The position numbers and the translations under genes are program-made. The notes beneath the pieces were generated by a model. That model was not told the DNA's origin and did no database searches. It saw only the letters and a program-made list of their open reading frames with translations. Of a stretch of DNA of 5,012 nt, positions 1 to 5,012 are shown piece by piece. The DNA comes from Myxococcales bacterium. GTDB lineage: Bacteria; Myxococcota_A; Polyangia; Polyangiales; Houyiibacteriaceae. Position 1 is the first letter of the stretch. Each line of letters starts with the position of its first letter. The stretch lies in assembly GCA_030622585.1 (NCBI GenBank), contig JAUXFZ010000247.1, positions 1 to 5,012 on the forward strand, written 5' to 3'.

Positions 1-1
1 C

Positions 2-736
2 CTCGCCGACGAGTACTCCCGCGCGCTCGGCAACGTGCACACCCTGTACTCGCCCTACTTCGAGAATTCGTTCTATCCCGAGGCGCTCGTGCTGAAGGCG
101 GTGACGTTCTTCGTGAATTGTCAGGTCGACAATGCCGAGGCCACCGTGGCGAAATACCACGACCGTTATGACCCGGTGAAACAGGAGCTCGACGCAGTGC
201 TTCGAAAGCACGAGGACAACGCCGACTTCTTCGAATTCCTGAAGCAGGTTCGGGCCGGCCAGGCAGAGCTCTCGCCTCGCGTCCGTCCGATTGTGGCGTC
301 CGCGTTGAGCGACCGCACGGTGCTGCAACATCTCGAGTATGTCGCGATCCTCGACTCAGAAGAGGCGCGTCTCGGGAAGTCCGACGAGAAGTTCCAGGGC
401 TCGCCGGTTGGCGGGCAGATTCTCGAAGACGTATCGCTCGCGAGAGCGTTCGCGGTCGACCAAGCAGGTGACCTGGCGCGCGGCCGGTACAAGCGGCTGA
501 TTCGTGAGCTTCGAGACCTCAGCAATCAGGTCGACACCGTAGAGCTCGAGATCGCGACCTTCCGTCGTGGTCAAATCGATCAGGAGCTCCAACAGCAAAT
601 GTCGCTCGCCAAGAAGTCCAAGGGCGGCGATGTGAATGTGGACGAGGAACATCAGCTCTGGCCGTTCAATGGGGAGTGGTGGCGAGATGAGCTCGGGTTC
701 TATCGACAACAGGTGACTAACCTATGCACGCGGTAA
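2..736 (+). CDS. gltC: TPR/coiled-coil gliding motility protein, probable GltC (3' part only)
   Basis: The frame is open from base 2 to the TAA at 734-736, giving 244 residues. The true start lies upstream of the window, and the GTG at 35 is only an internal Val codon. One TPR-like helical hairpin is encoded at about 77-175 (PEALVLKAVTFFVNC, then a second helix with DNAEATVAKY). A long charged helical region follows, with a regular coiled coil at 497-562, and then a tail with WPFNGEWWRDELGFYRQ and a Cys three residues from the end. No membrane segment is visible in this part. The gene overlaps gltD by 13 bases. Known: GltC of Myxococcus xanthus is a periplasmic TPR protein of the Glt gliding complex that works with the outer-membrane GltA/GltB/GltK module. 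Inferred: this gene is its homologue, based on the TPR content, the tail sequence and its place directly before gltD-gltE. It could instead be another TPR protein of the same operon. That it is a real gene is near certain; the name is moderate. Confidence 0.55.
   Translation, partial: LADEYSRALGNVHTLYSPYFENSFYPEALVLKAVTFFVNCQVDNAEATVAKYHDRYDPVKQELDAVLRKHEDNADFFEFLKQVRAGQAELSPRVRPIVASALSDRTVLQHLEYVAILDSEEARLGKSDEKFQGSPVGGQILEDVSLARAFAVDQAGDLARGRYKRLIRELRDLSNQVDTVELEIATFRRGQIDQELQQQMSLAKKSKGGDVNVDEEHQLWPFNGEWWRDELGFYRQQVTNLCTR
497..562 (+). other. Predicted coiled coil in the GltC-like protein
   Basis: This 22-residue helix runs from Leu at 497 to Phe at 560-562. Hydrophobic residues occur at helix positions 1, 5, 8, 12, 15, 19 and 22 (L, L, L, V, V, I, F), an unbroken heptad a/d pattern with charged residues between. 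It suggests a dimerisation or partner-binding helix. Confidence 0.6.
711..716 (+). promoter_or_regulatory. Ribosome binding site of gltD inside the upstream gene
   Basis: AGGTGA lies 7 bases before the ATG at 724. It falls within the last codons of the upstream gene, which ends at 736. With the in-frame TAA at 718-720 it fixes the gltD start at 724. Ribosomes finishing the upstream gene at 736 are within reach of this start, so reinitiation or coupling is likely (inference). Confidence 0.6.
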
Positions 737-807
737 CGAAATTGAAGTACGCAGCGAGCCTCCTTTGCGGGTTGCTCGCCGTAGTAACCGGGAGCGAGGC
801 CGCGGCG
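724..807 (+). other. Sec signal peptide of GltD
   Basis: These are residues 1-28. Basic residues at 6 and 8 precede a hydrophobic core at about 9-21. The Ala-Ala-Ala before Glu29 fits a signal peptidase I site. The only Cys in the core (Cys15) is not in a lipobox context (LLCG), so I read this as a cleaved secretory signal that gives a soluble periplasmic protein. Confidence 0.75.
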
Positions 808-3800
808 GAGCAAGCGCCGATGAGCGCCGCCCCGATGTGCATTCCCGAGAGCACGGAGCGAGCGATCGTGGCGTGTCCGCCAGGTGCGCGGAGGGAAGTA
901 GCGAAGGAGGGCGGCAACGCGCCGGTCTCGCGCATGAAGGCAACCGCGCCGAAGAAGGCGAAGAAGCAGGGCCCGACTGGGCCTTCGCTCCAAATCGATC
1001 TGAGCACGCGGCTCGGGCGGGAGAAGACGCGGGCAAGGGCAGAGAACCTGCTCGAGCGGGAGATCGCCATCCTTCAGCGGCTCGTCAAGAACAGCGCGGA
1101 CGATGACCCGCGACGGCCCGAGATCCTGCTGCGTCTCGCCGAGACGCAGTTCGAGATGCAGATCGCCAAGAACGCCAAGGTCCGCTCGTCCGACGACCCG
1201 ATCTACGAGGCGTGCACCCGGGACAAAGACAAGGCCCGATGCAAGCAGGCGCGTGACGGCCAAAAGGCGGCCCAAGCCGACCTAGACAAGATTCGCGAGG
1301 ACAGCATTCGCACGTACGCGACCCTCGTGCGTGACCATCCGAACTTCAACCGGATGGACGAGGTCCTGTTCTCCCTGGCTTTCGCGCTCCAGGAGCTCGA
1401 CCAGTTCGAAAAGGCGCGCTCGGTCTACCGGCGATTGATCAAGGACCATCCAAGAAGCCGTTTCGTGCCCAACGCGTATCTATCGTTTGCGGAGTTCTAC
1501 TTCAACGACAGCGACATGGACACTGCCGCGAAGTTCTACCGCAAGGTGATCGAGTTCCCACCGAAACGAAACTCGGTCTACGGGTACGCGCTCTACAAGA
1601 TCGCTTGGGTCGAATACAACCGCGAACGCTACCGGCAGTCGCTGCAGGGCTTCGTCGATATTCTCGAGTTCGCTCGCAAGAACAAGTACGCCAACGACGC
1701 GAAAAACCTCGCGCGACAGGCCCGCAAAGAGCTCGTGCTGCCGTATTCGCATTACGGCTCCCCAGGGAAGGCCCTGCCTTTCTTCAGGCGGTACGCCAAG
1801 AACGACGCCGAAGCGCACGAGATGCTCGAGAACCTCGGCGAACTCTACTACGACACCGGCCAGTGGCCGCAGGCGATCACTGTCTACCACAAGCTCATGG
1901 CTGACTCGCCACGCAGCAACTCGCTTTGCGATTGGCAGACCAAGGTCACCGCCGCGGTGATCTCGTCGCGCCCCAAGCAGGAGCAAATCATCGAGCTCAA
2001 GCGCCTCGTCGACGTCTATCGCACCTACAAGAAGGGCGGGAAGCCCCCGGCCAAGGTCGAGGAGTGCAAGGTGGAGACGGCCACGACGATGCTCTGGCTC
2101 GGGACTTCTTGGCACCGAGAGGCGGTTGGCACCGATGCGTCTCCCGGCACCAAGAACAAGAGGACCATGTCGCAGGCCGCTGTGCTCTACAGGACACTGC
2201 TCAAGGAGTTCCCTGAGATGGAGCAGATGAAGTTCGCGAATATCGACAAGCGCGACTGGCCGACCAAGTACAAGCTTTCGTACTTCTACGCCGAGCTGCT
2301 CTGGAAGATGGAAGAATGGGGCCAGTGCGGACCGGCGTTCGACGAGGTCGTCGAGCAAGATTCGCAGGGCGAGTTCACGAGCGACGCCGCGTACGCCGCG
2401 GTGCTTTGCTACAACAACCTCTACCAGCAGCAGTATGTGCCGCGCGAAACCGAGACCAAGTTCGTCAGCAAGAGCGACCAGAGGGCGCTGAAGAACGCCA
2501 AGGCCGCTCCGAAGAACAAATTCGCGCCAAAGAAACTCACTCCCCTTCAGGAGGGCATGCTCGAGGCGTTCAATCGGTACGTGTGTTACGTCGATAAGGC
2601 GGAAGACATGTCGACGATCAAGTATCGCCGGGCCCGCATCTATTACGAGGCCAATCGTTTCGAAGAGGCCGCGGTACTGTTCCGGGACATCGCGTTCAAT
2701 CACAAGGACAGCGAGCTCGCCGAATACGCCGCGAACCTCTATCTGGACTGCCTCAACGTGCTCGGCACCCAGCTCGCGCAGCCGCGGGTCGCTTGCATTC
2801 AGGAGCTCGGCGCGGCGATCGACCCGATGTCGGCGTCGTTCTGCGGGACCGACCAACTAGCCGACGAGAACCCGGACCTATGCGGGACTCTCGGCAACCT
2901 ACAGTGCCAGGTTCGCCGCAAGGAAGCGGAAACCTATCAAAAGACGCAGCAGTTCAAGAAGGCTGCCGCGACGTACGTGCGCATCTTCCGCCGCCACGAG
3001 GAGTGCGGCGAGATGGACGAAATGCTCTACAACGCCGCGATCAACTTCGAGGCTGCGCATTTACTCGGCCGCGCCATTCAGGTGCGCACCGTGCTCATCG
3101 AGCGGTACCCAGAGAGCAAGCTCTCCAAGAAGGCGGTCTACCTGATCGGCCAGAACTTTCAGGCGCTCGCGTACTATGAGCAGGCGGCCAAGTACTACGA
3201 GCAGTTCGCGCGGAAGTTCCCTGGGGAGGACGGCAAGCGATGCAGTGCGGAGGACAAGCGCAACGGTGTGTGTCCGAATGCCATCGAAGGCTTGGAGCAG
3301 GCGACCTTCTTCCGGATTGGTCTTGGCGACGACAAGGCAGCCATGGAGGATTCGGACCTGTTCGCGCGAAACTACAGGCGCAAGCTTCCGCGCCAGACTT
3401 CTCAGGTCATGTTCTCGATCGGCTCGATCTACCAGCGCCAAAAGCGGTGGTTCCAGGTGATCTCGCACTATCGCGACTACCTGAAGAAGTACGGCAAGGT
3501 CGGCATGCCCCACCAGCTGATCCAGGCGAATACGGCCATCGGCCGGGCGTTCTGGGAGCTCAACAAGAAGGGCGATGCCAGGAAGTACTTCCAGGCCGCC
3601 GTCAAAGGTTGGACCGCGGGCGCGCCCAAACGAATTCGGGCGCTCAAGAACACGCCGAAGGACAGCAAGGTGCTGTACATTCGCCAGGCGCTCGACAGCG
3701 CCGCGGAGTCACAGTTCTACCTTTCGGAGTACAAGTTCGCCGACTTCGAGAAGGTCGCGTTCCCGCAGTATCGCGGGGGCAAGAGCATGGCTCGCGTAAA

Positions 3801-4341
3801 GAAGTGGTCCGACACGGAGTTCAAGAAATGGGTCAAGCGCAAGCAGGCTGTGCTTCGGACCGCTGAGGCCGGCTACGCCAAAGTGGCCAAGATGACCGTC
3901 GACGTGGACGGGATCCAGATGAAGTCGGCGCCGTGGCAGATCGCGGCGGCTTCCCGGAGCGGTGAGATGTACCGGAGCTTCGTAGATGAGTTCCGCGACG
4001 CGCCCATTCCCCGGGAAATCGAAAAGGACCCAGGGCTGTTCGACATCTATGTCGGCGCTCTTGACGACGTCTCCGAGCCGCTGCAGCGCCAGGCCATCGA
4101 CAAGTTCGAGTTCTGCCTGAAGACCGCCACGCAGGTTCGCTGGTTCAACGAGTGGTCGCGCACATGTGAGCGGGAGCTCAACGGGCTCAACCCGCGGAAG
4201 TACCCCGTCGCAGCGGAGCTTCGAGGAGAGCCCAACTACGTCAAGGCGACGGTTGGCGACCCGGGGGCCGTGGACCTCGGCGCGATCAATCAGCAGAGGC
4301 TGAATACCAAAGATGCGCTTGCCAACAGGGAGGAGCCGTGA
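724..4341 (+). CDS. gltD: Secreted large TPR protein of the gliding machinery, GltD (AgmU)
   Basis: Complete gene of 1205 residues. The ATG at 724 is the first possible start, because an in-frame TAA lies at 718-720 and AGGTGA sits 7 bases upstream of the ATG. Residues 1-28 form a Sec signal peptide (KLK, then the hydrophobic core AASLLCGLLAVV, with SEAAA before a likely signal peptidase I cut). A Pro/Lys-rich linker occupies about 52-90. Degenerate TPR hairpins then fill most of the protein; the clearest are at about 209-245, 246-280, 284-316, 360-397, 763-798 and 799-834. A Lys-rich insert lies at about 570-607. After the repeats comes a non-TPR C-terminal module at about 1000-1170. The mature chain has 19 Cys, many closely spaced. 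Known: M. xanthus GltD/AgmU is a TPR protein of about 1200 residues, found in the periplasm (and reported in the cytoplasm), that is needed for adventurous gliding and is encoded just before gltE. Length, signal peptide, repeats and neighbour all agree. The alternative is a related large TPR paralogue. Confidence 0.8.
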   Translation: MHAVTKLKYAASLLCGLLAVVTGSEAAAEQAPMSAAPMCIPESTERAIVACPPGARREVAKEGGNAPVSRMKATAPKKAKKQGPTGPSLQIDLSTRLGREKTRARAENLLEREIAILQRLVKNSADDDPRRPEILLRLAETQFEMQIAKNAKVRSSDDPIYEACTRDKDKARCKQARDGQKAAQADLDKIREDSIRTYATLVRDHPNFNRMDEVLFSLAFALQELDQFEKARSVYRRLIKDHPRSRFVPNAYLSFAEFYFNDSDMDTAAKFYRKVIEFPPKRNSVYGYALYKIAWVEYNRERYRQSLQGFVDILEFARKNKYANDAKNLARQARKELVLPYSHYGSPGKALPFFRRYAKNDAEAHEMLENLGELYYDTGQWPQAITVYHKLMADSPRSNSLCDWQTKVTAAVISSRPKQEQIIELKRLVDVYRTYKKGGKPPAKVEECKVETATTMLWLGTSWHREAVGTDASPGTKNKRTMSQAAVLYRTLLKEFPEMEQMKFANIDKRDWPTKYKLSYFYAELLWKMEEWGQCGPAFDEVVEQDSQGEFTSDAAYAAVLCYNNLYQQQYVPRETETKFVSKSDQRALKNAKAAPKNKFAPKKLTPLQEGMLEAFNRYVCYVDKAEDMSTIKYRRARIYYEANRFEEAAVLFRDIAFNHKDSELAEYAANLYLDCLNVLGTQLAQPRVACIQELGAAIDPMSASFCGTDQLADENPDLCGTLGNLQCQVRRKEAETYQKTQQFKKAAATYVRIFRRHEECGEMDEMLYNAAINFEAAHLLGRAIQVRTVLIERYPESKLSKKAVYLIGQNFQALAYYEQAAKYYEQFARKFPGEDGKRCSAEDKRNGVCPNAIEGLEQATFFRIGLGDDKAAMEDSDLFARNYRRKLPRQTSQVMFSIGSIYQRQKRWFQVISHYRDYLKKYGKVGMPHQLIQANTAIGRAFWELNKKGDARKYFQAAVKGWTAGAPKRIRALKNTPKDSKVLYIRQALDSAAESQFYLSEYKFADFEKVAFPQYRGGKSMARVKKWSDTEFKKWVKRKQAVLRTAEAGYAKVAKMTVDVDGIQMKSAPWQIAAASRSGEMYRSFVDEFRDAPIPREIEKDPGLFDIYVGALDDVSEPLQRQAIDKFEFCLKTATQVRWFNEWSRTCERELNGLNPRKYPVAAELRGEPNYVKATVGDPGAVDLGAINQQRLNTKDALANREEP
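3721..4233 (+). other. C-terminal non-TPR module of GltD
   Basis: Residues about 1000-1170 do not follow the TPR spacing. The module is rich in aromatic residues, with motifs such as FPQYRGGKSMARVKKW, APWQIAAASRSGEMYRSF, and a WFNEWSRTCERELN stretch followed by a Pro/Tyr tail. Cys1131 and Cys1148 flank the Trp-rich part. From general familiarity, similar ends occur in other large myxobacterial TPR proteins; I cannot name a defined domain. Confidence 0.5.
4328..4335 (+). promoter_or_regulatory. Strong ribosome binding site of gltE
   Basis: GGGAGGAG ends 5 bases before the ATG at 4341 and lies inside the last codons of gltD. It is the best Shine-Dalgarno match of the two starts in the window. 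It supports 4341 as the gltE start, which is also the start that yields an intact lipoprotein signal. Confidence 0.8.
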
Positions 4342-4394
4342 TGCGAACACATCATCAAGTAGCGTTCATTGCCATCGCGCTCGCCGTGGGTTGC
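4341..4394 (+). other. Lipoprotein signal peptide of GltE
   Basis: These are residues 1-18, ending at the lipidated Cys18 in L-A-V-G-C. Gly at -1 is canonical, but -3 is Ala, where Leu/Val/Ile is usual. The charged start is weak (one Arg and two His). Gly at +2 would not retain the protein at the inner membrane under the E. coli rule; sorting rules in myxobacteria may differ. Confidence 0.75.
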
Positions 4395-5012
4395 GGAGGA
4401 GAGAGTACGAGCTCGACGAAGGGAACCACACCGTCCGCCGATGTTGCGCGAACGGCAGGGGGCGAGGCGATTACGACCGCAGACGGCAACGCCGTCAGCA
4501 GGAAGGCGCATGGCAAGTGGGAGTCGGCCCTCGACGAGTTCGAGAGCAACGAAAAGTCCGGCTGGACCTCGGCCAAGTGCAGTGCGTCGGAGAAGTCATT
4601 CGAGCGCGCAGCTGATGCGCAGAGCGGACAGTTTGCGGAGGCGCACTATATGGCGGGCCTTGCTCTATCGCGCTGCGGTGATGACGGCGCGTACAAGCAC
4701 TACGACGAGGCCCTCGAGGTCGATTCGAGGTTCTGCAAGGCGCGCGTAGGCCTCGGGCTTCGCGATTTGCAGGCCGGCCGTACCGCTCAGGCGAGGTCTG
4801 CATTCGAGCGCTCGATCAAGGACGATCCGCAGTGCACCTCGGGCTACACGAACCTTGCGATCGTGCAACGGGCGCAGGGGCAAAACGAAGAGGCTCTCAA
4901 GAACCTGCGACGGGCGCTGGCGATCGAGTCCGACTACTTGTCGGCCTTCAACCAGATGGCTCTCCTGCATTACGACCGCGGGCGCAAGGGTAACGCGTCG
5001 GAGCTCGACCTC
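4341..5012 (+). CDS. gltE: TPR lipoprotein of the gliding machinery, GltE (AglT), 5' part only
   Basis: The frame is open from the ATG at 4341 to the window end, giving 224 residues without a stop; the 3' end is missing. The start shares one base with the gltD stop (TGATG) and has GGGAGGAG at 4328-4335. Residues 1-18 form a lipoprotein signal: MRTHHQ, a short hydrophobic stretch, then AVGC with Cys18 as the lipidation site. Gly follows at +2, so there is no inner-membrane retention Asp. A Ser/Thr/Gly-rich tether runs to about residue 50. From residue 97 there are TPRs with an exact 34-residue period, starting at 97, 131, 165 and 199 (the fourth is cut off). They show the usual G-8 and A-20 type positions, for example TNLAIVQRAQGQNEEALKN. 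Known: GltE/AglT of M. xanthus is an outer-membrane TPR lipoprotein of the Glt complex, encoded directly after gltD. The signal, repeats and position fit well. Another TPR lipoprotein is the only serious alternative. Confidence 0.8.
   Translation, partial: MRTHHQVAFIAIALAVGCGGESTSSTKGTTPSADVARTAGGEAITTADGNAVSRKAHGKWESALDEFESNEKSGWTSAKCSASEKSFERAADAQSGQFAEAHYMAGLALSRCGDDGAYKHYDEALEVDSRFCKARVGLGLRDLQAGRTAQARSAFERSIKDDPQCTSGYTNLAIVQRAQGQNEEALKNLRRALAIESDYLSAFNQMALLHYDRGRKGNASELDL
4629..5012 (+). other. Tandem TPR array in GltE
   Basis: Four TPR units start at residues 97, 131, 165 and 199, with an exact 34-residue (102-base) spacing; the last is cut by the window end. The repeats have diverged in DNA, so this is a protein-level repeat and not a nucleotide repeat. 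It would form a superhelical surface for binding a partner. Confidence 0.8.

Noticed and set aside
35..37. GTG as the start of the first gene
   Set aside because: The frame is open upstream to the window edge, and the residues before it (LADEYSRALGN) continue the same helical protein. The gene simply begins outside the window.
1480..2856. 458-residue open frame on the minus strand
   Set aside because: It lies wholly inside gltD, antisense to it. It is rich in Leu/Arg/Val as expected from the reverse complement of GC-rich coding DNA, and has no recognisable domain. The gltD frame is clearly the real one.
724..4341. BamD/YbgF-type Tol-Pal or outer-membrane assembly protein
   Set aside because: The TPR hairpins resemble those families, but the length of 1205 residues, the C-terminal module and the following TPR lipoprotein fit GltD better. 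No pal, tol or bam gene is visible.
4341..4343. A promoter or terminator at the gltD-gltE junction
   Set aside because: The genes overlap by one base. I found no GC-rich hairpin with a T run and no convincing -35/-10 pair, so read-through transcription is the simpler view.
3709..4350. 213-residue open frame on the minus strand
   Set aside because: It is antisense to the conserved-looking GltD C-terminus, with no domain and no convincing start site. It is a shadow of GC-rich codon use.
4313..4749. Two overlapping plus-strand open frames (4313-4615 and 4369-4749) over the start of gltE
   Set aside because: Both are Arg/Ala/Ser-rich without domain features. The frame from 4341 has a strong ribosome binding site, a lipoprotein signal and exact 34-residue TPRs, so it is the coding one.

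Overview
The window carries three consecutive plus-strand genes that encode exported or repeat-rich proteins and leave no intergenic space. I read them as part of a myxobacterial gliding-motility (Glt) operon. From left to right they are the 3' end of a TPR/coiled-coil protein (probably gltC), a complete 1205-residue secreted TPR protein (gltD, also called agmU), and the 5' part of a TPR lipoprotein (gltE, also called aglT). The first and third genes run off the window.

The organism is most likely a myxobacterium or a related deltaproteobacterial lineage. The reasons are the gltD-gltE pair, the size of the TPR protein, GC-rich codon use and the tight operon packing. GC is about 60% by eye, somewhat below the roughly 70% of Myxococcus or Sorangium, so a less-sampled lineage is plausible. 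The names come from recognising protein architecture and gene order, not from a database search.

Layout: positions 2-736 hold the gltC-like 3' end. It has one TPR-like hairpin, a long helical region with a regular 22-residue coiled coil, and a conserved-looking Trp-rich tail. gltD (724-4341) starts inside that gene with a 13-base overlap and its own ribosome binding site at 711-716. gltE starts at 4341 on the last base of the gltD stop codon (TGATG), behind a strong GGGAGGAG site, and remains open to the end of the window at 5012. I see no promoter, terminator, RNA gene, mobile element or CRISPR array, and no non-coding stretch where one would fit.

Working together: in Myxococcus xanthus the Glt proteins form an envelope-spanning complex that links the inner-membrane AglRQS proton-driven motor to the outer membrane and the substratum. 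GltD and GltC are periplasmic, and GltE is an outer-membrane-associated lipoprotein. The overlaps suggest translational coupling of subunits made together. The notable point is that, if the first gene is gltC, this genome places gltC directly before gltD-gltE, whereas as I recall M. xanthus keeps gltC in a separate cluster with gltA, gltB and gltK.
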